A stretch of DNA of 16,691 bases from CAZTXD01 sp964617995 (GTDB lineage: Bacteria; Actinomycetota; Acidimicrobiia; Spongiisociales; ZC4RG35). Location: the NCBI GenBank assembly GCA_964617995.1, contig CAZTXD010000077.1, positions 1-16,691 of the forward strand. The letters are read 5' to 3'. Below are positions 1-7,100 of the stretch, piece after piece. The notes below the pieces were generated by a model. That model was not told the origin of the DNA. It saw nothing but the letters and a program-made list of their open reading frames with translations, and ran no database searches. The position numbers and the translations under genes were made by a program. How positions within the stretch are numbered: position 1 is the first letter of the stretch; every line of letters begins with the position of its first letter.

Positions 1-769
1 GGAAGTGTTCCGGGCGAAAGCCGAAGGTGAAGTCCTCGTCTTCGAGCAGGTTCATGGGGGGAGATCCGAGGAAGCGAGCCACAAACGTGTCTGCGGGGTT
101 GTGGTACACGTCCTCGGGTGTCCCCAGTTGACGTACTCTGCCATGGTCCATGACCGCGATGCGGTCGCCCATACCCATCGCCTCCACCTGGTCGTGGGTC
201 ACGTAGATCGTGGTGATTCCGATTCGACGCTGGAACTCCATCAAGTCGTCACGGGCGGCTGCGCGTAACTTGGCGTCGAGGTTGGACAACGGCTCGTCCA
301 GCAAGAAGACGCTGGGCTCCCGCACCAGAGCGCGTGCCAGGGCCACCCTCTGGCGCTCGCCTCCGGAGAGGTGTCGCGGTCGCCGTTCGAGCAGGTGGTC
401 GATTCCGAAGAGTCCGGCCGCCCACTTGACCTTGTCCATCCTGTCGCCGGGCTCGCTTCCCTGAGCCTTGAGCGGGAAGGCGATGTTGTTGGCCACGGTC
501 ATGTGGGGGTAGAGGGCATAGGACTGAAACACCATCGCCACTCTCCGGGCCCGGGGCGGGAGCCCGTTCACCTCTTCGCCGCCGAGTAGGATCTGCCCCT
601 CGCTGGGCGCTTCGAGACCTGCGATCATTCGCAGCAGAGTGGTCTTGCCACATCCCGACGGCCCCAGGAGGACCAGGAACTCTCCCTCCTCGGAGCGGAT
701 GTCCACGCCGTCGACGGCGACGACGTCGTCGAACACCTTGCGCAGGCCCCGTACCTCTACGATCGCCAT
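1..769 (-). CDS. CUT1/MalK-type ABC transporter ATP-binding protein (3' end off window)
   Basis: ATPase of a carbohydrate-type ABC importer, acting on the cytoplasmic face of the membrane. The first 256 residues are visible and the frame stays open to the window edge. They show Walker A GPSGCGKTT (36-44), the Q-loop glutamine (82), signature LSGGE (134-138), Walker B VFLLDEP (154-160), D-loop SNLD (162-165) and switch His192. Then comes GSPPMN (235-240) and the start of a C-terminal MalK/UgpC-like domain (GFRPEHF, 250-256). Only about ten residues separate SPPMN from RPEH, shorter than I recall for MalK, so the regulatory OB-fold may be trimmed. The ATG at 769 is chosen because Walker A spacing is normal and a TAGGGT hexamer lies 7 nt upstream, which suggests a leaderless start. 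The solute-binding gene lies 112 bp upstream on the same strand. Permeases, if linked, are beyond the left edge. The substrate cannot be deduced. Confidence 0.93.
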   Translation of the reverse strand, partial: MAIVEVRGLRKVFDDVVAVDGVDIRSEEGEFLVLLGPSGCGKTTLLRMIAGLEAPSEGQILLGGEEVNGLPPRARRVAMVFQSYALYPHMTVANNIAFPLKAQGSEPGDRMDKVKWAAGLFGIDHLLERRPRHLSGGERQRVALARALVREPSVFLLDEPLSNLDAKLRAAARDDLMEFQRRIGITTIYVTHDQVEAMGMGDRIAVMDHGRVRQLGTPEDVYHNPADTFVARFLGSPPMNLLEDEDFTFGFRPEHF

Positions 770-776
770 ATAGGTG

Positions 777-782
777 ACCCTA
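777..782 (-). promoter_or_regulatory. Candidate -10 element for the ABC ATPase gene
   Basis: The minus strand reads TAGGGT followed by 7 nt and then the ATG, with no Shine-Dalgarno sequence. The spacing fits a transcript starting at or next to the start codon. No clear -35 box is seen. It would give the ATPase its own promoter in addition to any read-through from the solute-binding gene. Confidence 0.45.
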
Positions 783-823
783 TCCCACTCGCGGTCTTCG
801 TGGCCATCTACCGGATCCTACGA

Positions 824-851
824 CCGCCCCGGGCGACCCGGGACGGGGCGG
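824..851 (-). repeat. GC-rich hairpin between the solute-binding and ATPase genes
   Basis: CCGCCCC pairs with GGGGCGG (7 bp), and an inner GGG/CCC pair closes a CGA loop, leaving a GGGAC bulge. An alternative fold uses the two CCCGGG copies around the same loop. No T-run follows on the minus strand, so it does not look like a classical terminator. A hairpin here could stabilise or partly separate the solute-binding mRNA from the ATPase mRNA; this role is inference from other importer operons. Confidence 0.4.
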
Positions 852-881
852 ATCGACCGTCCCAGGTGGACCGAGGTGTCG

Positions 882-2321
882 TCAGCTTCCTACCAGACCC
901 CGCTCCCGCCAATCGTCGAAGATGGCGTTGATCTGGGCCTCGGCGTCGGCCACCGTCTCCGCCGGGGTCTTGTTCCCTTGGGCGGCTTCGGCGAACATCA
1001 CCGGAATGATGGACTCGCCGAATATCTGGCCAACCGCGGGGTTTGCCGGACCCGGGTGACCGATGTTGGTGGCCCAGTCCGTGGCGTCCTTCAGGACCGC
1101 CAGCTTGTCGGCCGGCTGCGACCCAAAGGGGTCGTCGTCTAGCCAGCCGTTCAGTTCGGGCACCCGCTCGGGGAAAGCCGGGAAGTCGTACAACTTGGAG
1201 TGCCACGTCACCGGCGCCAGATTCTCGGTGTAGTGGAGCAGGAACTCCTGGGCCGCGGCCACGTTCACGTCGGGACTGTCCGGGACGATCCAGTTGTACA
1301 TGACGTGGGATGCCACTATCGCCGTCTCCGGTCCCTCCAGTGCCGCGCTGAAGAAGATGTCGTCCGCGACATCCAGACCCTCGTCCTGGGCGGTCCGGTA
1401 CGCCGATATCGAGTTGAGGATGTAGCTCAGCTCGCCGGCGTTGAGCCCCTGGTTGTTCGAAGCCGCGTTCCAGGCGAACACCTCAGGGGTCATCGCGTCG
1501 GCGAACAGCTGGTTCATGTACTCGACGGAGGCGATGGTGGCGTCCGAGTTGAGCACCACAGCTTCGTCTGCGTCCTGGATCGACGCGCCGAACGACCAGA
1601 GCAGGGCGCGTAGTGCCATGTTGGAGTCGATCTCCTGAGACATTCCGATCCCGAGTTGGACACCCTCGTTGGCGAAGATCTCGGTACCACCCTGGAGCAG
1701 GTCGTCCCAGGTGCGGGGACCTTCGGGGAAGCCGACCGGCTCCCAGAGCGACTGCCGATAGTCGCCGGGATCGGGGACCCAGGCCGGTGCGTACGCGTAG
1801 TACTTGCCGGTGTTCGGGTTGAACGACGAATTCCGGGTCAGATCGAGCATCGTGCCATACCGGTTCTCCGCCTCGGCGACCACGTCGGCCATGTCGACCA
1901 CCGACGGCTCGTGTTGGCTCAGCACCGCGATGTATTGCATCAGGTCGTGCTCGGGCCGACCTGACTGGATCTCGGAGGCGATTGCGGCAGGGACGTCGGC
2001 CACTGCGATGTGGTCGACGTTGACCTCGACCCCGACCTGCTCACCCCACTCCTTGACAAAGGGATCGAACCAGGTGTCGTGGGCCGGCACGAAATGACTC
2101 CACAGCAAGATGTTGAGCTCGCCGCTGAGCGATTGGGTCGGCTCGACGAAGCTCGTCTGCGGCTCGCCGGCCACACCCGCCGCCGTGGTGGTGGTGGGCC
2201 GGGCCAGTGTGGTGGTGGTGGCGATACCACCGTTGCCGCAGGCCGCGGCAAGCATGCTGGCCCCCGATAGATAGAGAAACTGTCTCCTCGTCAATGTACG
2301 TGGGTACCTGCGAGGGATCAT
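882..2321 (-). CDS. Extracellular solute-binding lipoprotein of a sugar-type ABC importer
   Basis: A 479-residue solute-binding protein of the family 1 (SBP_bac_1) type, expected to be anchored outside the membrane and to deliver ligand to an ABC importer. The N-terminus has a twin-arginine-like TRRQFL (11-16), a hydrophobic stretch, and a lipobox-like LAAAC with Cys28 as the lipidation site. A threonine-rich linker follows (two TTTT runs within residues 33-45). The mature part begins with LNILLWSHF and contains the usual WDDLLQG-type segment. The ATG at 2321 is chosen because AGGAGG lies 6 nt upstream and the Tat/lipoprotein signal begins right after it; the frame opens further upstream, but that extension has no signal-like content. 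The MalK-type ATPase gene lies 112 bp downstream. The ligand is unknown; sugar or polyol is assumed only from the family. Confidence 0.9.
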   Translation of the reverse strand: MIPRRYPRTLTRRQFLYLSGASMLAAACGNGGIATTTTLARPTTTTAAGVAGEPQTSFVEPTQSLSGELNILLWSHFVPAHDTWFDPFVKEWGEQVGVEVNVDHIAVADVPAAIASEIQSGRPEHDLMQYIAVLSQHEPSVVDMADVVAEAENRYGTMLDLTRNSSFNPNTGKYYAYAPAWVPDPGDYRQSLWEPVGFPEGPRTWDDLLQGGTEIFANEGVQLGIGMSQEIDSNMALRALLWSFGASIQDADEAVVLNSDATIASVEYMNQLFADAMTPEVFAWNAASNNQGLNAGELSYILNSISAYRTAQDEGLDVADDIFFSAALEGPETAIVASHVMYNWIVPDSPDVNVAAAQEFLLHYTENLAPVTWHSKLYDFPAFPERVPELNGWLDDDPFGSQPADKLAVLKDATDWATNIGHPGPANPAVGQIFGESIIPVMFAEAAQGNKTPAETVADAEAQINAIFDDWRERGLVGS

Positions 2322-2327
2322 GAGCGT

Positions 2328-2333
2328 CCTCCT
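2328..2333 (-). promoter_or_regulatory. Strong Shine-Dalgarno site of the solute-binding lipoprotein gene
   Basis: The minus strand reads AGGAGG with 6 nt to the ATG at 2321. It is one of only two strong ribosome-binding sites noticed in the window, and it decides the start codon. It also implies this mRNA has a 5' leader, unlike most neighbouring transcripts. Confidence 0.85.
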
Positions 2334-2444
2334 CTGTTGCCAAAGTGAGTGAGCGAAGGGTCTCGTCTCGTGAGGCCCGCGGTCCGAATCTACCACCGCA
2401 TTCATCTGCTCGCGGGGGCCCGCCGCCGATCCGGGCCCGGGTGT

Positions 2445-2493
2445 GGGCGTGGCTGGAACTCTGTGGACCCGTGACCATGGGGAAAACGCCATG
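2445..2493 (+). repeat. Duplicated intergenic element, copy 1, with hairpin
   Basis: It begins GGGCGTGG and continues to GACCCGTG (2445-2473), followed by a hairpin with stem CATGG/CCATG (2476-2480 and 2489-2493). Copy 2 lies 138 bp further on. Between the shared ends, a 17-nt core differs from copy 2 at three positions, all transitions. Confidence 0.6.
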
Positions 2494-2582
2494 TGCATTT
2501 CCCAGCGCTTGGCCGATCTCGGGATGGGCGCTCTCTGGAAACTCGTAGGCCTTGGAGTACGTACCTCCTCGGGCTCACGCCG

Positions 2583-2627
2583 GGGCGTGGGTTGGTGACT
2601 CCGTGAACCCGTGGCGGGGACGCCACG
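2583..2627 (+). repeat. Duplicated intergenic element, copy 2, with hairpin
   Basis: GGGCGTGG (2583-2590) through AACCCGTG (2606-2613) matches copy 1. It runs into a perfect 7-bp hairpin, CGTGGCG/CGCCACG (2610-2616 and 2621-2627), around a GGGA loop. Against copy 1, one stem pair changes from A-T to G-C, which preserves pairing. GGCGTGG (2584-2590) could pair instead with CCACGCC (2622-2628), so two exclusive folds exist. Confidence 0.6.
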
Positions 2628-2650
2628 CCTGAAGCCATTCCATGACCCCG

Positions 2651-2656
2651 TAAGCT
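2651..2656 (+). promoter_or_regulatory. Candidate -10 element for the HD/LuxR regulator
   Basis: TAAGCT is followed by 8 nt and then GTG at 2665, with no Shine-Dalgarno sequence. This fits a leaderless start and argues for GTG 2665 over the upstream in-frame GTG at 2611. No recognisable -35 box. Confidence 0.5.
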
Positions 2657-2664
2657 CGGCGGTC

Positions 2665-4218
2665 GTGGCAGATCAGGCCGAGGTCGAGGTGGATCGGGTT
2701 CGGACGGCGGAGGTGGCCGCCGCCCTGTGTCTGGCGACCGATCTGGGGATGGGTTTCCCTTTCGAGCACGGGCTCGAGGCGACGTCGATGGCGATGCGAC
2801 TCGCGGGCCTGCTCGAGGTCGACCCCGAGACCGCCTCCCGCACCTTCTACACCAGCCTGCTCATGTACAGCGGTTGCACCACCGACGCCGAGGTGTCGGC
2901 TCGGATCTTCGTGGGGGGCTTGACCGTCAACATGGCTCCCGTCGAGTTCGGGTCGCCCCGATCGGGGCTGGCCGGAGCCGCAAAGGCGGTCACCCCGCCG
3001 GGAGCCACCTTCAGCCGCCGGCTGTACGAACGGGCTCGCCGATTGCCGGCGGCGGCCCGTTACCGAAGGCCGCATTACGCCGCGTTGTGTGAGGTGGCGG
3101 AGATGCTGGCCGAGCGTCTCGGCCTTCCTGCCTCGATCAGCGGTCTCTTCAGTCGGCTGACCGAACGGTGGGACGGGAAGGGCATCCTCGAACGGGCGGA
3201 GGGCGACGATATACCCCTCCCGCTCCGCATCACACACGTCGCCCGGGATGCCGCATATCAGCGCCTGATCCACAACCCCGACGAGGTGGCAGAGGTGATC
3301 AGGTCGAGGGCGGGAAAGGCTTTCGACCCTGAGATCGCGCACACGTTCGCGGGGGCCTACGGCGAGATGCTGTCGGCTCCCGATCAGCCCGCCTGGGAAA
3401 CCGTCCTCGCCGCCGAGCCCAAGCCGTGGCTCGAGCTGTCCGGCCCCGAGATAGACCGAGCCCTCGGTGCCATGGGGAACTTCTCGGATCTCGCTTCCCC
3501 ATACCTGTCGGGCCACTCGGCCGGCGTAGCCGACCTCGCGGCCCGGGCGGCGCGGGCCTACGGATTCCCTCCCGGAGAGGTCGCCGAAATCCGACGGGCG
3601 GCGCTTGTGCACGACCTGGGTAGGGTGGCGATCCATCCCGCCATCTGGCAGAAGGAAGACCCGTTGACCGTCGACGACTGGGAGCAGGTCAGACTTCACG
3701 CCTACCAGACGGAGCGAATCCTGGATCGGTCGCAGCCGCTCGCCGCGGTAGCCGCGGTCGCTTGCAGCCATCATGAGCGTCTGGACGGAAGCGGATATCA
3801 TCGTCGGTTGAGGGCTTCGTCGCTCTCGCCGGCAGCGCGGCTGATCGCTGCCGTCGATTCCTTCAGCGCCATGATCGAGCCGCGGGCTCACCGTCCCCCT
3901 TTTCCGGCCGAGGAAGCGGGGAAGATCCTGAGCGACGAGGCCGACCAGGGACTCCATGACCCCCAGGTGGTGGCAGCGATCCTCGATGTGGCTGGCCTCC
4001 CTTCGCCGCCGGTACATCGTCCGGGAGGCCTCACCGAACGCGAAGCCGAGGTGATCGGCCTGGTGGCGCGCGGCCTCCAGACCAAGCAGGTGGCCCGGGC
4101 CCTCGACATATCCGCCAAGACGGCCGATCATCACATCCAGAGCGCCTACCGGAAGATCGGAGTCTCGACCAGAGCGGCGGCCACACTCTTCGCGATGGAG
4201 CACGGACTGGTGGGTTAG
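2665..4218 (+). CDS. Tandem HD-GYP-like phosphohydrolase fused to a LuxR-type HTH
   Basis: A 517-residue protein with two HD-GYP-like halves and a C-terminal LuxR-type DNA-binding domain. The second half keeps His284, the HD pair H316-D317 (HDLGR), HHE at 369-371 and DGSGY at 374-378, with GYH in place of GYP. The first half repeats the layout but is degraded: His35 is kept, the HD pair is replaced by SGC (69-71), HHE by LTE, and DGKG remains at 170-173. The helix-turn-helix begins at LTEREAEV (456) and runs to about 513. HD-GYP domains hydrolyse c-di-GMP or related phospho-compounds, so this may be a regulator gated by a nucleotide or by its own hydrolase activity; that is inference. The gene diverges from the solute-binding gene. 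GTG 2665 is preferred because of the -10 hexamer 8 nt upstream. Confidence 0.88.
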   Translation: MADQAEVEVDRVRTAEVAAALCLATDLGMGFPFEHGLEATSMAMRLAGLLEVDPETASRTFYTSLLMYSGCTTDAEVSARIFVGGLTVNMAPVEFGSPRSGLAGAAKAVTPPGATFSRRLYERARRLPAAARYRRPHYAALCEVAEMLAERLGLPASISGLFSRLTERWDGKGILERAEGDDIPLPLRITHVARDAAYQRLIHNPDEVAEVIRSRAGKAFDPEIAHTFAGAYGEMLSAPDQPAWETVLAAEPKPWLELSGPEIDRALGAMGNFSDLASPYLSGHSAGVADLAARAARAYGFPPGEVAEIRRAALVHDLGRVAIHPAIWQKEDPLTVDDWEQVRLHAYQTERILDRSQPLAAVAAVACSHHERLDGSGYHRRLRASSLSPAARLIAAVDSFSAMIEPRAHRPPFPAEEAGKILSDEADQGLHDPQVVAAILDVAGLPSPPVHRPGGLTEREAEVIGLVARGLQTKQVARALDISAKTADHHIQSAYRKIGVSTRAAATLFAMEHGLVG

Positions 4219-4254
4219 GGAGAACTCCCCATTCCCCGCACTCGAGGCGGCTCT

Positions 4255-4260
4255 TATGTT
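4255..4260 (+). promoter_or_regulatory. Candidate -10 element for the SRPBCC/membrane protein pair
   Basis: TATGTT is followed by 7 nt and ATG 4268, with no Shine-Dalgarno sequence. The in-frame ATG at 4256 lies inside this hexamer, so it is unlikely to be the start codon. Confidence 0.5.
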
Positions 4261-4267
4261 CGGCCTC

Positions 4268-4729
4268 ATGCGGATCGAAGAGAGCCTCGTCATCAATCGC
4301 CCACCCGAAGACGTCTTCGCCTTCTTCATCGATCGACGCAACGACAGCCGGTGGATGGAAACCGTCGTCTCCTCCGAGTGGCTCGACGGGGAGGGACCCA
4401 CCGGCGTGGGGAGGCGGGGACGCATCGTCATGCACACTCCCCGCTTGACCGAGTACCGGGACGAGGTCACCGAATACGAGCCGGGAAGACGAGTGGGACA
4501 CCGCATGACCTCGAAGTCGATGGACATGTTCACCGCCTGCTACGCCGATCCCGTTCCCGGCGGAACACGAGCAACCGTCGTGTTCGAGCCCGAGCGTCTC
4601 CCCGGTGGCGTCTTCGGGAAGCTGACGGCGCCGTTCATCGCCCGCACGGTCCGACGCAACTACCGCGCCGACCTCGCCCGGCTCAAGCAGATCCTCGAAG
4701 ACGACACCGGAGATGGAGCCGAATCATGA
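4268..4729 (+). CDS. SRPBCC (polyketide cyclase/dehydrase-like) family protein
   Basis: A 153-residue START/Bet v1-like (SRPBCC) protein, a fold with a deep hydrophobic pocket for small ligands. The N-terminus has the typical opening strand and helix (EESLVINRPPEDVFAFFID), then a WMETVV segment, a central strand pair ending in RVGHRM, and a long C-terminal helix with NYRADLARLKQIL. No signal peptide or membrane segment, so cytoplasmic. Its stop overlaps the start of a membrane-protein gene by 4 bp (ATGA), so the two are probably made together. Function and ligand are unknown. ATG 4268 is preferred over ATG 4256, which sits inside the -10 hexamer. Confidence 0.85.
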   Translation: MRIEESLVINRPPEDVFAFFIDRRNDSRWMETVVSSEWLDGEGPTGVGRRGRIVMHTPRLTEYRDEVTEYEPGRRVGHRMTSKSMDMFTACYADPVPGGTRATVVFEPERLPGGVFGKLTAPFIARTVRRNYRADLARLKQILEDDTGDGAES

Positions 4730-5346
4730 GAAGCCAATCGCTCTACCGCCTGGCGGCGACCGCAATGATCCTCAGCGCCGCCTCCACAGTGCCCGGCTTT
4801 CTCACCCATCCCGCCGTGGAACCCGCCGGTATGACCAGCGCCGCCTGGCAGGTCTCGCATCTTCTTCTCTGGGTCGGGGCGATGACCGGCGTGATCGGGC
4901 TGTCGGGCCTCTACCTCCGACAGAAGACCGAGTTCGGCCGACTCGGTTTGGGCGGTGCCGCTCTGGCGATCGTTGGTCTGGTAGCCCTGTCGGGCGCCTA
5001 TTACTACGAAGCGGTCATCGTCCCGATCCTGGCGGTGGAGACACCAGCGCTGATGGGCACGTTTCCCGCAGCCGGCTCCTGGGCCCCCTACCGGGTTGCC
5101 GTCGTCGTCTCGGGCGTCTCCGTCGGATTGGGCTTCGTTCTCTTCGGGATAGCGATGGCCCGCACCCGACTCCTCCCACGATGGGCCATCGTGGCCGCCA
5201 GCGTCGGTGCGCTGGGGGCGGGCGTGCAGTTCGCTCTGCCCGGCTCGATCTCCCGGGTCGCCATTCTGGTGCTCGGGCTCGGACTGGCCGGGCTCGGATA
5301 CGGACTCTGGGCCTCGGCCTCGACTCTGGACCCGGCCCAAACCTGA
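4726..5346 (+). CDS. Multi-pass membrane protein of unknown function
   Basis: A 206-residue integral membrane protein with about six hydrophobic segments, roughly at residues 8-28, 45-66, 75-95, 125-146, 153-175 and 180-200. Short basic loops (YLRQK; ARTRLLPR) suggest how it orients. It resembles the DUF4386-like class of small actinobacterial membrane proteins, but I cannot assign a family with confidence. ATG 4726 overlaps the SRPBCC stop (ATGA), which points to translational coupling and a shared role. No catalytic motif is visible. It ends 105 bp before the convergent EAL gene. Confidence 0.8.
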   Translation: MRSQSLYRLAATAMILSAASTVPGFLTHPAVEPAGMTSAAWQVSHLLLWVGAMTGVIGLSGLYLRQKTEFGRLGLGGAALAIVGLVALSGAYYYEAVIVPILAVETPALMGTFPAAGSWAPYRVAVVVSGVSVGLGFVLFGIAMARTRLLPRWAIVAASVGALGAGVQFALPGSISRVAILVLGLGLAGLGYGLWASASTLDPAQT

Positions 5347-5451
5347 GCAGGTGCCCGGCAGGCCGGCGCCATCCGGTGACGAGACCTGAGCACCCTCCCG
5401 CACCTCATCGATACCACCCCGAGCGAACAGCCCGTCGCCGGAATGGCGGTC

Positions 5452-6774
5452 TCAGCCGGGAGCGGGCCACACCTGGCGGGAGGCCAGCAACGCCCCGAAA
5501 GCCACGGGCGGGAGAGGCGGGGAGAAGAAATGCCCCTGACCGTGCGTGCAGCCGCTGTCGGCCACCCTCTGCCACTGCAGTCCGGTCTCGACATGCTCCG
5601 CCACCGTCGCCTTGTCGAGGTCCTGAGCGAGGCGAGCCACGTTGCGGACAAGCGCCTGGGCGTCACTGTCGTCGCCGAGATCCTGGAGGAAGTGACCGTC
5701 GATCTTGATCGTGTCGAACGGCAGGTAGCGCAGGTAGGAGAGAGACGACAGACCGGTGCCGAAGTCGTCTATGGCGATCGTCACCCCCGCCTCCCGCAGC
5801 TCGGTCAGCACCCGGATCGCTCCCTCGATGTCCTCGATGACACTCGACTCGGTCACCTCCAGGCACAGGAGGGACGGATCGATGGAATGTCGGCTCAGCG
5901 CATCCAGGACCATGCCCACCAACCCTTCGTGGTAGAGCTGGGGCGCGGCCACGTTGACCGCCATCACGAACCTCGTCTCACCCAAGACGCTCGCCCAGGT
6001 GTTGAGGCTGGCGCATGCCTCGTCGATGACCCAGGACCCGATCGGCACGATCCTGCCGGTCGTCTCGGCCGCCGGGATGATTCGCTCGGCGGACACCAGT
6101 CCTTCGTCGGGTGTCTCCCATCGAAGCAACGCCTCGGCGCCCGTCACCTCGCCGTTGGTCGCCGAGACGATGGGCTGGAAGTGGAGCCGGAGCTGACTGT
6201 GGCGCATGGCGTGATCGAGCCTGTGGGCCAGCTCCCGGTGGTCGCGCTCTTCGATGACTCCGTGGGCGGTCCGTCGGAGCAGCACCGGGATGATCGTGCC
6301 GATCGTCAGGAAGAAGCCCGTCCTGATCAGCCAGTCACTCGTCTGCTGGGGGATTTCGTTCTGGACGTCGGCCGGCATGACCGGGCCCACGATGATCCCC
6401 GCCGCTAGGGCAGTGACGACGGCGGCACTAGCTCCGAAGCGGGCACCGGCGATGGCGATGGGGAGGTAGAACCAATGAGGGGGTACCAGCGACGTTCCGC
6501 CGGCGACATAGGTGACGGCGGCGAAGCCGATCAGCATCACGACGACGACGGCGGCCGTCACCCATTTTCGCGCCTCCATCGGAGCGGCGATGGCATCGAG
6601 CAGCAGACCCTTCCATCGGGTGGTTGGGGTCGCTACCGGAGGGCTGGCGCCGGGCCGCATGCCCACCGCATCGGCATCTGCGGCAGAAATCCTTAGCTGT
6701 TGATCAAACGATGCCGAGGCTGGTGGTGGCCGCCGGCGCCGCCCGGACGTGGGGTTCTCCGTCGCGGCGGTCAC
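5452..6774 (-). CDS. Membrane-anchored EAL-domain c-di-GMP phosphodiesterase
   Basis: A 440-residue protein with an Arg/Pro-rich N-terminus, hydrophobic segments at about 70-91, 101-130 and 150-166, a short linker, and a full EAL domain (about 185-430). The domain hydrolyses c-di-GMP to pGpG. The metal and catalytic set is complete: E214 in EALLRW, N274 in AVNV, E306 in LEVTE, D336-D337 in DDFGTG, K357 in IKID, E393 in AEHVE and Q413 in GQG. It should therefore be active. There is no GGDEF domain. The membrane part may sense a signal; this is inferred. GTG 6774 overlaps the upstream DUF952 stop (GTGA), which favours it, but a later start such as the ATG at residue 39 cannot be excluded. Last gene of a three-gene unit. 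Confidence 0.92.
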   Translation of the reverse strand: MTAATENPTSGRRRRPPPASASFDQQLRISAADADAVGMRPGASPPVATPTTRWKGLLLDAIAAPMEARKWVTAAVVVVMLIGFAAVTYVAGGTSLVPPHWFYLPIAIAGARFGASAAVVTALAAGIIVGPVMPADVQNEIPQQTSDWLIRTGFFLTIGTIIPVLLRRTAHGVIEERDHRELAHRLDHAMRHSQLRLHFQPIVSATNGEVTGAEALLRWETPDEGLVSAERIIPAAETTGRIVPIGSWVIDEACASLNTWASVLGETRFVMAVNVAAPQLYHEGLVGMVLDALSRHSIDPSLLCLEVTESSVIEDIEGAIRVLTELREAGVTIAIDDFGTGLSSLSYLRYLPFDTIKIDGHFLQDLGDDSDAQALVRNVARLAQDLDKATVAEHVETGLQWQRVADSGCTHGQGHFFSPPLPPVAFGALLASRQVWPAPG

Positions 6775-7100
6775 CCCGGAGTGCCTTCCGGAAACCGGAA
6801 CTTCCCGTCGGCCAGAGGAGGAAACGGCAGCACCGCCACCACCGATGCTATCGGGATGGGCCCGTAGACATGGGGAAACCCCTCACCGGAGCCGCAGCAG
6901 TCCTCGACCTTCACGGGAAGCCCCGCTTCGTCGACACACAGCAGCACCAGGTCTCGCCGACCGGCCTCGAGGGCGGTAGCCGTCCGTTCCACCTGGTGCC
7001 GGAACGAGAAGTGGATGAACCCGTCGTCTTCGAAGGTGGATGACCGGTACTCGTGTCGGGTGGATTCCCAGTCGGCTCGCGAGCACCAGTGATAGATCAC
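6771..7100 (-). CDS. DUF952 family protein
   Basis: A 109-residue cytoplasmic protein with the DUF952 hallmarks: an IYHW start (2-5), GFIHFS (27-32), a hydrophobic LVLLCVD strand (51-57) and FPHVYGPIP (75-83), then a closing strand and a DGKF segment. The biochemical function of the family is not established. GTG 7100 overlaps the stop of the membrane-protein gene upstream (GTGA), and its own stop overlaps the EAL start (GTGA). It is thus the middle gene of a coupled unit, although the family is found in many unrelated contexts. Confidence 0.88.
   Translation of the reverse strand: MIYHWCSRADWESTRHEYRSSTFEDDGFIHFSFRHQVERTATALEAGRRDLVLLCVDEAGLPVKVEDCCGSGEGFPHVYGPIPIASVVAVLPFPPLADGKFRFPEGTPG

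Larger units (their letters stand above)
2322..2664. promoter_or_regulatory. Divergent intergenic region with promoters and a duplicated element
   Basis: This 343-bp gap separates the minus-strand solute-binding gene from the plus-strand HD/LuxR regulator. No convincing gene lies in it. It holds the SD site at 2328-2333, a possible minus-strand -10 hexamer TAGATT at 2387-2392 (weak, no -35 seen), two copies of an imperfect element of about 30 bp (2445-2473 and 2583-2613), each followed by a hairpin, and the plus-strand -10 TAAGCT at 2651-2656. Shared control of importer and regulator is possible but inferred. Confidence 0.6.

Noticed and set aside
2611..2664. Upstream GTG start for the HD/LuxR regulator
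   Set aside because: It would place a 7-bp hairpin and the -10 hexamer inside the coding sequence, and the added 18 residues resemble no domain. GTG 2665 has the better context, though this is not proven.
4256..4267. ATG 4256 as the start of the SRPBCC gene
   Set aside because: The codon lies within the probable -10 hexamer TATGTT, and the ATG at 4268 fits the family N-terminus.
2575..4533. Long minus-strand open frame of 652 codons opposite the HD/LuxR and SRPBCC genes
   Set aside because: It is the antisense of two genes with clear domain motifs, has low-complexity Arg/Gly/Asp-rich content and no recognisable domain. Such shadows are expected at this GC content.
5347..5451. Possible terminator or small gene between the convergent membrane-protein and EAL genes
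   Set aside because: Only a 9-bp direct repeat (ACCTGAGCA) and a weak 4-bp stem were seen; no coding or terminator signal.
5452..6774. EAL protein as a dual GGDEF-EAL enzyme
   Set aside because: The region before the EAL domain is membrane segments and a short linker; no GGDEF motif is present.
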